A stretch of 36,379 nucleotides of DNA, taken from Anaerolineae bacterium (GTDB taxonomy: Bacteria > Chloroflexota > Anaerolineae > 4572-78 > J111). The DNA lies in contig JAGRBZ010000031.1 of the NCBI GenBank assembly GCA_020433805.1, forward strand, positions 1 to 36,379, read 5' to 3'. Each line of letters opens with the position of its first letter. The stretch's first letter is position 1. Positions 16,598 through 25,729 of the stretch are shown one piece after another. The notes beneath the pieces were generated by a model. That model saw only the letters and a list, made by a program, of their open reading frames with translations. It had not been told where the DNA came from and made no database searches. Both the position numbers and the translations under genes were made by a program.

Positions 16598-17263
16598 TCA
16601 GGTTGATTTTTCAACGATTTCGATACGTGTGACCTCAAGATTAGCGATATCCGACTCCACTACCCCGATACCGCGCAGCAGCATCCCCCGAAGCGTCAAC
16701 AAGACCCGCTCCGGCTCTGGTTCGCCGGTATGTACCCAACGGATGACAACTTCATTGATGGCTCCCATCCAGGCATAGGCAACAACCTCGGTGTCGATGG
16801 CCGGGATTTCGCCATCGTTCACAGCCTGATCGAGATAACTTTTAATGAGCCGGACAAAACGTTCGTGGATTTCGAGCCTTTTTTCTTCAAATACGGTACC
16901 TAACCCTACCGCCTGAATAAGAAAAATTTTAGCCAAACCCCGATAGCGGCCAAAGGTTTCCAGGCAAATCCTCAATGCAGCGTTGACTTTTCGTACCCCG
17001 CCTATCTCTGCGTCGACGACGTTGGTAAGCCGACGTTGCAGTAAATCGGCAAATTCATCAACCAACGCCAAAAAGATTTGTTGCTTGCCCGGAAAATAAA
17101 AATAGACGGCCCCTTTGGAGCTGCCCGATTCCTCCACAATTTCATCGACGCGGGTGTCGTGAAAGCCCTTCCGGGCAAAAACCTGAATGGCGGCGTCAAG
17201 GATACGTTTGCGTGTTGCTTTTGCTTTGTCTGAAAATTCGGCCTGCATAATAGCCTGACTCAT
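16598..17263 (-). CDS. TetR/AcrR-family regulator of the men operon
   Basis: This 221-residue protein has an N-terminal TetR helix-turn-helix (about 13-60): KRILDAAIQVFARKGFHDTRVDEIVEESGSSKGAVYFYF, in pieces matching the family consensus. The all-helical C-terminal ligand domain is variable and its inducer cannot be predicted; the size fits the FadR/AcrR-like group. It is the first gene of the tetR-menF-menD-menE run. A 14-base dyad typical of TetR operators lies at the start point of its own promoter, which suggests it represses itself and the menaquinone genes. It starts at ATG 17263, with AGG about 7 bases before. Confidence 0.92.
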   Translation of the reverse strand: MSQAIMQAEFSDKAKATRKRILDAAIQVFARKGFHDTRVDEIVEESGSSKGAVYFYFPGKQQIFLALVDEFADLLQRRLTNVVDAEIGGVRKVNAALRICLETFGRYRGLAKIFLIQAVGLGTVFEEKRLEIHERFVRLIKSYLDQAVNDGEIPAIDTEVVAYAWMGAINEVVIRWVHTGEPEPERVLLTLRGMLLRGIGVVESDIANLEVTRIEIVEKST

Positions 17264-17290
17264 TATAACCTACTTCCTTCATATTAATAA

Positions 17291-17304
17291 ACCGACCAGT
17301 CAGT
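17291..17304. promoter_or_regulatory. TetR-type operator
   Basis: ACCGACCAGTCAGT is an imperfect 14-base palindrome (10 of 14 positions agree with its reverse complement) and resembles known TetR-family half-sites with GACC/GGTC cores. It covers the predicted start point of the tetR promoter, a position suited to repression. Confidence 0.5.
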
Positions 17305-17313
17305 CTAAAGTGA

Positions 17314-17342
17314 AAAATAGCACGAACTTGCTGTTTTGTCAA
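17314..17342 (-). promoter_or_regulatory. promoter of the tetR-men operon
   Basis: On the minus strand a perfect TTGACA (17342-17337) is followed after exactly 17 bases by TATTTT (17319-17314). The start point is predicted near 17307, next to the TetR-type dyad at 17291-17304. Confidence 0.6.
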
Positions 17343-17631
17343 AAAAAAGATTTTGTTTTCAGTATATATTGAAAGAAGTGAAGTTAAATGAGCCGTAAAT
17401 ATCAACGCTAAAATGGCAGAGGAAAGAGCGAGATCTTATTTTCAATTGTCAAAAATGTTAATAACTGTATACTTACAATTAATATCCTTAAGGATTTTTG
17501 GGCGATCGCGTGGTCAGCCCGTTTTTTATCTTTATAAAGATGGATCCATTTCATGCTATAAACAGGGTGTGAGATTGCTTATTACGACGACTGGTATAAA
17601 ATTTTAAGGTTAAACCGTTCGTTAAACTTGG

Positions 17632-17661
17632 TTGATTGAACTGATGACCGTGTGATATAAT
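17632..17661 (+). promoter_or_regulatory. promoter of the 882-residue gene and kinase
   Basis: TTGATT (17632-17637) and a perfect TATAAT (17656-17661) are spaced by 18 bases, and the -10 box is extended (TGA-TATAAT). The start would be near 17668. A second TATAAT at 17676-17681 lacks a good -35. Confidence 0.55.
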
Positions 17662-17729
17662 CTTCTAGAACCAGTTATAATAACCACTTTGTCAAGAATA
17701 CCTTAACACACGCAGGCTGGAGTAAAACT

Positions 17730-20378
17730 ATGGCCACATCACCTACAAGCCCATCAACGACACGAGAAGAAAGTAGTAATGCTGAGGCTCGTCGTAAAGC
17801 TGTGGAAGTGACTCTCGCTTCAATGAATGATGTTGTCTCAACAGCTCAGCTTACGTATTTCTCCAATCGTTCTATTGCTGAGGTGGAGGCGCTGCAAGAA
17901 GAGGTTTCGGCCATTGTTCCGGCTGGAAACATTGTTGGCCTGGTGATGAGCGGATTAATTCGATTACGTGACCGATCTTTGCCTCGCGAACGCGCCAAGT
18001 CGGACGTAAGCGCTCTTATGCGTGGTTTGGATATGCTTCCTCGTCATATCTTGCCGCAGACCATTTATGGTACCCTTTTTGTGGGGCCGGCAGCGGTATT
18101 GGCCGCCTATCAAAAACTCCTCGTTCTCACCGGCAAAGATCCTGAAAGCGCATTTCCTGAAGGTTTGTGGCAGTTTTATCTAGAATTCGCCCTCCGCGAG
18201 GATAGTGCGCACCATACGAATGAAACATTAGGGTTTCAACAAGCGCTCAAAAATTACAACCTCAATATCTCACCGGTTGACCAGCTTGCTGCCTGGGTTT
18301 GTGCCGTGAGTCAGATATATTTTCAATTTGATCAGCTTCTCTTTAACGAATGGCACGAGCGGGTTCAGCTTTACCTCATAGAAGAAGCCGTGGCTGAAGC
18401 CAATTTAGGCCACAAAATCTCGTTTAAGCGAATTCCACAAGCCTGGGTAACGCAGCGTCCTTACCGGCGTGGCCCCGATGCCGAACCGAATGAAACCTAT
18501 GCCCTCTACCGCAAGCGCCGTTTTGATAATTTTCTTCAAAGCCGGCTGAGTTTACTTCCCCCGCTTCAGCAAGAGCGTATCAAAGCTTTTTATCAAAATC
18601 GAGCTGCCGAAGAGCTGCCGGCCTATCAGCAGCAGATGAATATCTTGGCCACGTTGGGGCCAGATAAGTATCGTGAAAATAAGAGACCCATTCCTTTGTG
18701 GCAAGCTCGAATTGGTATTATACTACGAAATCGCTATTACTTAGTACCAGCGTACCATTCAGATCAAATTGGACGCCCTATGCTGTTTGAAACGGAGTCA
18801 TCGGATAGTAAATTTTATCCACTTCAACCCGATTATAACGGCAACTTGTATGATCTGGAAGGGAATTTGTTAGAAGTCAGTCGATCAGGTCAGGTTTTTC
18901 AAAAAGATAGCAAGCAGTCCATTGGCTTTTTGCGCCCCGCTTCATTTCAGGCCATTCGCCGCCAAGTAGCGGCGATTTTTGCCCATGCGCAGTCAGCCGA
19001 GCCTGCCCCGGAGATTGGACTTGATGACCAGCTGGTATCTATTCGGCGTGTGGAACAAGAACAGGCACGTAAATCTCTGTCGAACGATGTTGCTCGTCAG
19101 GAGATTGAAGCTATTAAATATGCACCGATTATTATCAATTGGGATGAACAAGATGGGAGTCAACCTCTGGCCAATATACGTCAGCATAAACGTGGTATTG
19201 GTGACCACGCCTTAACGATTTTTAGAACGAAACATTCGATGGTTTTTGACCAATCGCACATTTTTTTCGATGGGTTGTGGGGAATGGCTGTTTCTGAGAT
19301 TCTAACCGGTGAAGCTATATCGTGGGCCAACTATTTTAATATGCTGCCTGAGCTCAAGCCGGTAAGCGATCCACCGTACCAGCTTATCTTTAAAGCGGAA
19401 CCGGCGCTGAATGAGTTTACGAAAGTTGCTACCGTCGAGGTTTCTGCTGAAAGCAGTATAATCAACATGAAAACCCTCGATTGGCTGCGTAAGCTGTTAC
19501 CTAAACGTCATCCGGATCTGAAACTTACGGTGAATGATCTATTGGTGCTTTACCGGTGTGCTTTTGGTTTAGATTACCAACCTTCGCAGCTTTTAGAAGA
19601 TAAGCTTTTTGAGCTGGGGGCAAAAAACAATCCTGAAGTGCAGGATGCATACGAGATTGTACATACGATTTTGGCGAAGTCTCAACAAAATAATCCGTCT
19701 CTTGTTATTCCTATGGAGGCTACTGCCGCTCGGCCGCAAGAGCGACTATATCCAACAACCTTTCGTAATCCCTTTACCGAACTCTGGAATCATTATCGAG
19801 AAGCGTCTGCTGCCTTGAACAACTATAACGACAACAAAACGCAGAAAGACTGGGCCGATTTTTCTGCCGCGCGACGTTCGTTGTTGGCGCAACTGAACTA
19901 TTTTGGGCAAGTGATGCGGGCCTATAAACGTGTCGCTTTGGAGGGTGGAAGTACGAGTACCGCAACCATGAAATTGCTGGCTCACCTTCCCAACTCCCTC
20001 TTGAAGTTGTTGGATGAAATTCCGCAGCGCATTGATATTCTCAATGAAGTGCTGAAAGGAGAGGAAGTATTTTCTAACGGAGGCCGCGTTGCGAGAGGCT
20101 CGTCCATTTCTCGATTTATTAGCGCTAAAGATGACAACTACAACAAGGCGATGGTTTGGGGTGTCTTAACCGATGATATGGATGTGCTTCATCTTTCGCT
20201 GCGAGATTTTCGTCCTCATGTTGCCGCCCTTGATAAAATTGGTCGCCGTGACCTGGCCCAATTGATGGTAGAAGATTATGTCGATGCCTTTGCCTCCGGA
20301 TTTAATCAATTTATGAAAAACTTACTTGATATTCTCAATGCTAATGCCTCTCACACCGTTGGGGAGGGGAACGTATGA
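17730..20378 (+). CDS. unknown 882-residue protein, CAT/condensation-like acyltransferase motif
   Basis: I do not recognise this protein as a whole. It has no signal peptide or membrane helix; the first 25 residues are Ser/Thr-rich. Residues 495-530 read ALTIFRTKHSMVFDQSHIFF followed by DGLWGMAVSEIL. This places H510 and D514-G515 in the H-x3-D-G pattern of CoA-dependent acyltransferases (chloramphenicol acetyltransferase, NRPS condensation, carnitine acyltransferase). About 80 residues later LKLTVNDLLVLYRCAFG resembles the helix that follows in such folds. The N-terminal half has REDSAHHTNETLGFQ (156-170), which faintly recalls the DUF2515/YppC family; this is memory only. GGAG lies 8 bases before ATG 17730. 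Its stop overlaps the kinase ATG (ATGA), so the pair is translationally coupled and it may be a substrate or partner of the kinase. Confidence 0.75.
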   Translation: MATSPTSPSTTREESSNAEARRKAVEVTLASMNDVVSTAQLTYFSNRSIAEVEALQEEVSAIVPAGNIVGLVMSGLIRLRDRSLPRERAKSDVSALMRGLDMLPRHILPQTIYGTLFVGPAAVLAAYQKLLVLTGKDPESAFPEGLWQFYLEFALREDSAHHTNETLGFQQALKNYNLNISPVDQLAAWVCAVSQIYFQFDQLLFNEWHERVQLYLIEEAVAEANLGHKISFKRIPQAWVTQRPYRRGPDAEPNETYALYRKRRFDNFLQSRLSLLPPLQQERIKAFYQNRAAEELPAYQQQMNILATLGPDKYRENKRPIPLWQARIGIILRNRYYLVPAYHSDQIGRPMLFETESSDSKFYPLQPDYNGNLYDLEGNLLEVSRSGQVFQKDSKQSIGFLRPASFQAIRRQVAAIFAHAQSAEPAPEIGLDDQLVSIRRVEQEQARKSLSNDVARQEIEAIKYAPIIINWDEQDGSQPLANIRQHKRGIGDHALTIFRTKHSMVFDQSHIFFDGLWGMAVSEILTGEAISWANYFNMLPELKPVSDPPYQLIFKAEPALNEFTKVATVEVSAESSIINMKTLDWLRKLLPKRHPDLKLTVNDLLVLYRCAFGLDYQPSQLLEDKLFELGAKNNPEVQDAYEIVHTILAKSQQNNPSLVIPMEATAARPQERLYPTTFRNPFTELWNHYREASAALNNYNDNKTQKDWADFSAARRSLLAQLNYFGQVMRAYKRVALEGGSTSTATMKLLAHLPNSLLKLLDEIPQRIDILNEVLKGEEVFSNGGRVARGSSISRFISAKDDNYNKAMVWGVLTDDMDVLHLSLRDFRPHVAALDKIGRRDLAQLMVEDYVDAFASGFNQFMKNLLDILNANASHTVGEGNV

Positions 20379-22417
20379 CCCAGACCGATATGCTTATTGG
20401 GACCACATTAGGGTCTTATGAAATCATCGAGGCAATCGGCGAAGGTGGTATGGCCCGTATCTATCGAGGATTTCATACGGAACTCAATCGCTATGCTGCG
20501 ATCAAGGTCATCAATTGGGGGCTGCAAGAGGATCCGGAATTTACGGAGCGCTTTCGGCGCGAGGCCCAAGCCATTGCTAGCCTGCGCCATCCCAATATAG
20601 TTCAAATTTACGACTTCGGTAAACACGTCAGTGGCTATTTCATGGCGATGGAATTTATTGAAGGGAGCGATTTAGCCGTTCGGTTGCGCCAAATGAAGGC
20701 CGACCAGACTCTGTTGCCCAAAGACCAGGTTATTCGCGTTATCAAAGACGTGGCGGCGGCTTTAGACTATGCTCACGAACAGGGGGTTATTCATCGTGAT
20801 GTTAAACCATCGAATATCATGATGAATCGCCGTGGTCAGTCGATTTTGACCGACTTTGGCCTCGTGATGCTGCCATCGCATGCCAGCCAGGCAACGCTTG
20901 GTAATACATTTGGAACACCCCATTATGTCGCGCCAGAGCAAGCAATTTCATCCGCTGCGGCGGTTTCCGCCAGCGATATTTATTCGCTGGGCGTTATCCT
21001 TTTCGAATTGACTACCGGAGAACTTCCTTTCGATGATGAATCGCCCCTTAGTGTGGCTCTTAAGCATGTGAGCGATTTACCACCCGCTCCCCGAAGTATC
21101 AATCCTGACCTTGACTATGGGGTTGAGGATGTTATTCTTAAAGCGCTCTCCAAAGATCCGAGCGATCGTTTTGCGACTGCCGGCGATATGGCTGTGGCCC
21201 TTCAGGCTGCCTGGGGTAACGGCGTAACTAAAGTATCCGGAGTTCAATCATCTATACCACCGCCGGTTTTACCGGCGGGCGTACCATCAGCTGACAAAGC
21301 AGGAAAACTCACCTTGCCTGTAGTCCGTCCGGTGCCGCCGGTTTCCGACAGCCCTCCTGACCTCCCGGAAGGTACATCCGGCCATGCCAAGCCGGAAAAA
21401 GAAGAGAAATCATCTATGCCATTATTGCCCATCGCTTTTTTTGGTTTAATCGGTGGCCTTCTAGGCGCTCTTGCTTTACTATTTTTTACCGGTGGTCTCA
21501 ATTCTTCTAACCCCACTCCAACTTCATCGCCCACCACTGTAAATACACCTTCGCCAACGAGCCTGGCTGTTGCTGTTTTGCCGACGGATACGGTTGCAAC
21601 CACTCTCGCCGTTACTTCTACCCAAACCGTGGAAATAGAACCAAGTGTGGAAGAATTGGAGCCACCAACTCCAACCGAGACAGCAATCCCTATTGATACA
21701 CCAACGCCTACCTTAACTCCTATCCCAACAGATACACCGACCGATGAGCCAACAGGCACGCCGACCAATACGGCCACGCCAACCGAAACTCCAACAAATA
21801 CTCCTACACCTACCAACACACCACTTCCATTTATACCATCGGCTACACCTACCCCTACGCCTGAGGGATTGAGCGGTAAAATTCTGTTTAAAACGGATCG
21901 TAGTGGGCGTACTGAGCTTTATCGTATGGATGCCAACGGGCGTAATCAAGAGCCGCTAGAGCGTGACCTATGGGGTACCTATACCCAATTGCAGCAGCAA
22001 CTTCCTAACTCGCCTAATGGAACGGACAAAATTGTTGTTCGAGGTGAAGGGCAGCTTGACTTGTGGTGGGTTTTGCCTGACAATCGGGAGTTGCGTGTCA
22101 CCAGCACGGGCCAACCCGAGTATGATGCCGCCTGGTCGCCGGTCGACAACCGCATTGCTTATGTCTCCGAGGAGACAGGTAATGGCGACATCTACGTCTT
22201 AAATCTCGATGGCAGTTCAAAAATACGCTTAACAGAAAATACCAGTGATTTCGATAAACATCCGACCTGGTCGCCCGATGGTAGCCAAATTGCTTTTTGG
22301 TCTGATATGGGCTTTGCTAATAACCGTCAAATTTTTGCGGTTGATTTAGACTCACGTGTCGTTACCAGCCTGTCAGATAACCCCTTTAATGATTGGGACC
22401 CGGTGTGGGTTCCGTAA
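20375..22417 (+). CDS. PknB-type Ser/Thr kinase with TolB-like outer domain
   Basis: This is a 680-residue membrane kinase. Residues 12-280 form a complete Hanks-type domain: IGEGGMARIY glycine loop, VAIK-equivalent K44, HRDVKPSN (H140-D142), DFG at 160-162, and GTPHYVAPEQ. A Pro-rich stretch is followed by one membrane helix (about 349-374) and a long Thr/Pro linker of TPTPT type (about 379-498). A C-terminal part (500-680) carries TolB/WD40-like propeller repeats such as PTWSPDGSQIAFWSD and AAWSPVDNRIAYVSE. The kinase is cytoplasmic and the propeller outside, presumably the sensor. It is coupled to the 882-residue gene by ATGA overlap, with GGAGGGG before the ATG. The linker DNA is repetitive. 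Confidence 0.95.
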   Translation: MTQTDMLIGTTLGSYEIIEAIGEGGMARIYRGFHTELNRYAAIKVINWGLQEDPEFTERFRREAQAIASLRHPNIVQIYDFGKHVSGYFMAMEFIEGSDLAVRLRQMKADQTLLPKDQVIRVIKDVAAALDYAHEQGVIHRDVKPSNIMMNRRGQSILTDFGLVMLPSHASQATLGNTFGTPHYVAPEQAISSAAAVSASDIYSLGVILFELTTGELPFDDESPLSVALKHVSDLPPAPRSINPDLDYGVEDVILKALSKDPSDRFATAGDMAVALQAAWGNGVTKVSGVQSSIPPPVLPAGVPSADKAGKLTLPVVRPVPPVSDSPPDLPEGTSGHAKPEKEEKSSMPLLPIAFFGLIGGLLGALALLFFTGGLNSSNPTPTSSPTTVNTPSPTSLAVAVLPTDTVATTLAVTSTQTVEIEPSVEELEPPTPTETAIPIDTPTPTLTPIPTDTPTDEPTGTPTNTATPTETPTNTPTPTNTPLPFIPSATPTPTPEGLSGKILFKTDRSGRTELYRMDANGRNQEPLERDLWGTYTQLQQQLPNSPNGTDKIVVRGEGQLDLWWVLPDNRELRVTSTGQPEYDAAWSPVDNRIAYVSEETGNGDIYVLNLDGSSKIRLTENTSDFDKHPTWSPDGSQIAFWSDMGFANNRQIFAVDLDSRVVTSLSDNPFNDWDPVWVP

Positions 22418-22439
22418 GCGAGCTTTATCCCTAAGACCA

Positions 22440-24044
22440 ATGGATTTTCAACACTATCCTTTTCATTCGCAGCGTATGCCGGTGATGGCTTACAACGGGA
22501 TGGTCGCAACCAGCCAACCGCTGGCCGCCCAGGCCGGGCTGCACATGTTGAAAAACGGTGGCAATGCCATCGATGCGGCTATAGCAGCGGCGGCGGCGTT
22601 GACCGTTCTTGAGCCAACCTCTAACGGCATTGGCAGTGATGCCTTTGCGCTGGTCTGGGATGGCCATAAACTGCACGGTCTCAACGGCTCCGGACGCGCT
22701 CCCAAAGCCCTAAATGCCGATGTTGTGCGAGCGCAAGGTCACACCCGTTTTCCCAGCGATGGCTGGCTGCCGGTGACGGTTCCCGGTGCGCCCGCCGCCT
22801 GGGACGATCTCAACCAGCGATTTGGCCGCCTTGATTTAGCACAGGTACTGGCTCCGGCCATTGCTTATGCCCGAGATGGTTATCCGGTTTCGCCGATTGT
22901 GGCCGAATATTGGGCTTTAGCCGCCGAACGCTTTCTTCCTCTTCGCCAGGCGGCTGTGCAGGGATGGGGTGTTATCTTTGCTCCAAGGGGTAAAACGCCA
23001 CAAGCCGGTGCGCGTTGGGCCAGCCCTGGTCACGCTCAAACGTTACAAACGTTAGCCGAACGCGGCGTGCGCGATTTCTACGAAGGTGAAATTGCCGAGA
23101 AAATTGTCGCCTTTGCCTCATCCAGCGGCGGTCTCCTTACGGCCACTGATTTAGCCGGGCATCAAAGCGAGTGGGTCGAACCTATAGGCGTAGGCTATCG
23201 AGGCTATGAAGTGTGGGAGATCCCACCTAATGGCCAGGGCTTGACCGCACTCATCGCTTTATCTCTGCTAGAGGGTTTCGATCTCGCTGCCTCCCCACAC
23301 GGCAGCGAAGAGTCGCTTCATCTGCAAATTGAGGCAATGAAGCTGGCCTTTGCTGATGCTGAACGCTACATTGCCGACCCCGAACACGCCAGTATTCCCG
23401 TTGCCGGCCTGCTCGATCCCAACTACATTGCCGCGCGTCGCGAACTGATCGGCCCTGATGCCCGTTTGCCCGAAGCCGGCAGCCCGCCCCAAGGGGGAAC
23501 GGTATATCTGTGCGCTGTTGATCGCGATGGGATGATGGTTAGCTATATTCAATCCAACTATCAGGGCTTCGGCAGTGGAGTTGTTGTGCCGGATACAGGC
23601 ATTGCCCTTCAAAATCGAGGCACGTGCTTCAGTTTAGAGCCGGGCCATCCTAATGAAGCGGCCGGCGGTAAGCGTCCCTATCACACCATTATTCCGAGTT
23701 TTCTAACGTGCGACCAACAGCCGGTTGGCCCTTTTGGCGTTATGGGGGCCTTTATGCAGCCGCAGGGCCAAACGCAGGTTGTGACCGGCACGGTCGATTA
23801 TGGCCTCAATCCTCAAGCGGCGCTCGATGCTCCCCGCTGGCGTTTTACCGGCGGTTTAAATGTTGATTTGGAGTACGGCGTGCCGGAACACGTCGTTCGA
23901 GGGCTAACGGCTCGCGGCCACCAGATTCATCTGCCCATCCGGCGTGGCGGCTTTGGCCGTGGACAAATTATCTGGCGGCTTGAGGATGGCCTCTACGTCG
24001 CCGGCAGCGATATGCGCACCGATGGGTGTGCTGTAGGATGGTAA
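22440..24044 (+). CDS. gamma-glutamyltransferase family protein
   Basis: This is a 534-residue Ntn-hydrolase that would self-cleave into large and small subunits. The N-terminal part has the GGNAIDAAIAAAAALTVLEP signature. The predicted nucleophile is T354 in QGGTVYLCAVDRDG, at the start of the small subunit, followed by FGSG and YHTIIPSF. No signal peptide is visible, so it resembles the cytoplasmic YwrD-like branch rather than the secreted Ggt. The frame extends upstream to 22356 inside the kinase gene, but ATG 22440 gives the natural N-terminus. It lies 22 bases after the kinase and 3 bases before the sugar kinase, so one transcript is likely. Substrate could be glutathione or other gamma-glutamyl or acyl compounds. 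Confidence 0.92.
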   Translation: MDFQHYPFHSQRMPVMAYNGMVATSQPLAAQAGLHMLKNGGNAIDAAIAAAAALTVLEPTSNGIGSDAFALVWDGHKLHGLNGSGRAPKALNADVVRAQGHTRFPSDGWLPVTVPGAPAAWDDLNQRFGRLDLAQVLAPAIAYARDGYPVSPIVAEYWALAAERFLPLRQAAVQGWGVIFAPRGKTPQAGARWASPGHAQTLQTLAERGVRDFYEGEIAEKIVAFASSSGGLLTATDLAGHQSEWVEPIGVGYRGYEVWEIPPNGQGLTALIALSLLEGFDLAASPHGSEESLHLQIEAMKLAFADAERYIADPEHASIPVAGLLDPNYIAARRELIGPDARLPEAGSPPQGGTVYLCAVDRDGMMVSYIQSNYQGFGSGVVVPDTGIALQNRGTCFSLEPGHPNEAAGGKRPYHTIIPSFLTCDQQPVGPFGVMGAFMQPQGQTQVVTGTVDYGLNPQAALDAPRWRFTGGLNVDLEYGVPEHVVRGLTARGHQIHLPIRRGGFGRGQIIWRLEDGLYVAGSDMRTDGCAVGW

Positions 24045-24047
24045 ATT

Positions 24048-25517
24048 TTGACACAAGCAACGCCTGAATCTCCGCTAGTTTTAACCCTCGACATCGGCTC
24101 CTCTTCTACCCGCGCGATGCTGTTTGATCGGCTGGCTCAACCGGTTGAAGGGGCCTTAGCCCAGGTTTCCACCGAGATGCGCACGACATCTGATGGCGCT
24201 GCTGAGTTCGATCCGGACGTGCTTTTTGACAGCGTCGTGACGGCTATCGACCAACTTCTGAGTCAGGTCGGATCGCTTGCCTTCGAAATAGGGGGCGTGG
24301 GCATTGACACATTTGTTACCAATATGATGGGTCTCGATGGCTCAGGGCAGCCGATTACCCCACTTTATACCTACGCCGATCGCCGCAGTGCGCCGGATGC
24401 CGAAGCTTTGCGTGAGGCGTTTGATTTATCTGAAGTGCACGATCGCACCGGCTGTCGCATCCACAGCGCCTATTTGCCGGCGCGTTTCCGCTGGTTGGCG
24501 CGTACCGATCCCAGTCTTCTCAAATCCGTAGCCCACTGGCTGTCAATAGGCGAATACCTGGTCTCGAAGTTTTTTGGCGAGCGGGTGGTCAGTTACTCCG
24601 TCGCCTCCTGGACAGGGCTGCTAAACCGGCACACATTAACCTGGGATGAAGAATGGCTGGGCCAACTGCCGTTTAACGAGGAGCAGTTATCGCCATTGGT
24701 TGATATCGACCAGCCCCAGCGGGGACTCAAACCTATGTGGGCCGAGCGCTGGCCTCAGCTTAAAGATGTTCCCTGGTTTCCCGCTGCCGGTGACGGCGCG
24801 GCGGCCAATGTAGGCAGCGGCTGCACCAAGCCCGATCGATTGGCTCTGACTGTCGGCACAACAGGCGCGATGCGGGTGCTGGTGGATAAAAAGGTCGATA
24901 CCGTACCGGATGGTTTGTGGCTATATCGCTTAAACCGTCGTTATGGTTTGCTTGGCGGTGCGACCACCGAAGGTGGCAATGTATACGCCTGGCTTAACAA
25001 AACGCTTAAACTTCCCAAAAATAGTGAAGCCGAATTGACCCAAATGCCTCCTGGTGGCCATGGCTTAACGGTTTTGCCCTTTTTAGCCGGAGAGCGGGCA
25101 CCGGGTTGGCACGATGATGCGCGAGCCACATTCAGCGGTTTGACCCTCAACACCCAACCTATCGACATATTGCAGGCCGGATTAGAAGCGGTAGCGCTAC
25201 GTTTTGCCATCATCCACCGCCAAATGCTCCCTTCCCTCCCCTCCGAACACCAAATTATTGCCAGCGGTAATGGTCTGTTAAGCTCTCCCGCTTGGATGCA
25301 GATTATGGCCGATGTTCTCAACCGCCCGGTAACGGCGTCGGCTGAGCAAGAAGCCACGAGTCGCGGCATGGCCTTTTCGGTTCTTGATGCCCTTGACGTG
25401 GCCGATATTCCGTCTCCTGCGTTGGGCGAAACATTTATGCCGCGCAGCGCTAACCACACACAATATCAAAAAGCCCTAGAAAATCAACTTTATCTTTATA
25501 ATCGTATCATAAATTAA
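24048..25517 (+). CDS. FGGY-family carbohydrate kinase (gluconokinase-like)
   Basis: This 489-residue cytoplasmic sugar kinase has the N-terminal phosphate-binding motif LTLDIGSSSTRAMLFD. The ATP-domain block LALTVGTTGAMRVL follows, then FLAGERAPGWHDDARATF and the C-terminal ASGNGLLSSPAWMQIMADVL. The pattern is closest in memory to gluconokinase and xylulokinase; the substrate is not certain. It starts at TTG 24048, only 3 bases after the GGT stop, with GGATGG upstream. No sugar transporter or other sugar gene is nearby. The gap after its stop (25518-25664) shows no convincing terminator hairpin. Confidence 0.9.
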   Translation: MTQATPESPLVLTLDIGSSSTRAMLFDRLAQPVEGALAQVSTEMRTTSDGAAEFDPDVLFDSVVTAIDQLLSQVGSLAFEIGGVGIDTFVTNMMGLDGSGQPITPLYTYADRRSAPDAEALREAFDLSEVHDRTGCRIHSAYLPARFRWLARTDPSLLKSVAHWLSIGEYLVSKFFGERVVSYSVASWTGLLNRHTLTWDEEWLGQLPFNEEQLSPLVDIDQPQRGLKPMWAERWPQLKDVPWFPAAGDGAAANVGSGCTKPDRLALTVGTTGAMRVLVDKKVDTVPDGLWLYRLNRRYGLLGGATTEGGNVYAWLNKTLKLPKNSEAELTQMPPGGHGLTVLPFLAGERAPGWHDDARATFSGLTLNTQPIDILQAGLEAVALRFAIIHRQMLPSLPSEHQIIASGNGLLSSPAWMQIMADVLNRPVTASAEQEATSRGMAFSVLDALDVADIPSPALGETFMPRSANHTQYQKALENQLYLYNRIIN

Positions 25518-25664
25518 GCGTTATGGCTTAGGTGTTATGTTTGCAATTAGGCCATTTGGCGTAATTGTATCCGTAAACTTTGCGTAAATTCAGCAGAATT
25601 GACCTCTTCCTTCTTCTGATCGCTTACTTTTACCCTACGTTTAGGCAACATTGCTTATTTCCTA

Positions 25665-25693
25665 TTGATCTACTAAGCCATATCGCTTATAAT
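25665..25693 (+). promoter_or_regulatory. promoter of the SecD-like gene
   Basis: TTGATC (25665-25670) and a perfect TATAAT (25688-25693) are spaced by 17 bases. Because it lies inside the longer open frame beginning at 25580, it supports the internal ATG at 25730 as the true start. Confidence 0.6.
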
Positions 25694-25729
25694 GGGGTTA
25701 TCTTCATAAGTAAAGGGCACATCGATCAT

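Larger units (their letters stand above)
17264..17729. other. divergent control region, tetR and the 882-residue gene
   Basis: This 466-base gap holds the leftward tetR promoter with operator (17291-17342) and the rightward promoter at 17632-17661. The middle (about 17345-17630) is AT-rich. It contains only a 64-codon frame at 17413-17607 without a ribosome site or recognisable sequence, which I do not call a gene. Confidence 0.6.

Noticed and set aside
16576..16638. N-terminal extension of menF
   Set aside because: It overlaps the tetR end, and a ribosome site stands before the internal ATG at 16575.
17413..17607. 64-codon plus-strand frame in the tetR upstream gap
   Set aside because: No ribosome site, unusual composition and no recognisable sequence; it lies in a promoter region.
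21244..21819. 191-codon Val/Gly-rich minus-strand frame
   Set aside because: It is the antisense of the kinase Thr/Pro linker; repetitive sense codons keep the reverse frame open.
21660..21870. Tandem-repeat DNA that might be a CRISPR or satellite array
   Set aside because: The repeats are short Thr/Pro codons inside the kinase linker, with no spacers of fixed length.
25580..25729. N-terminal extension of the SecD-like gene (50 extra residues)
   Set aside because: A good -35/-10 pair lies inside this stretch, and ATG 25730 begins a normal membrane anchor.
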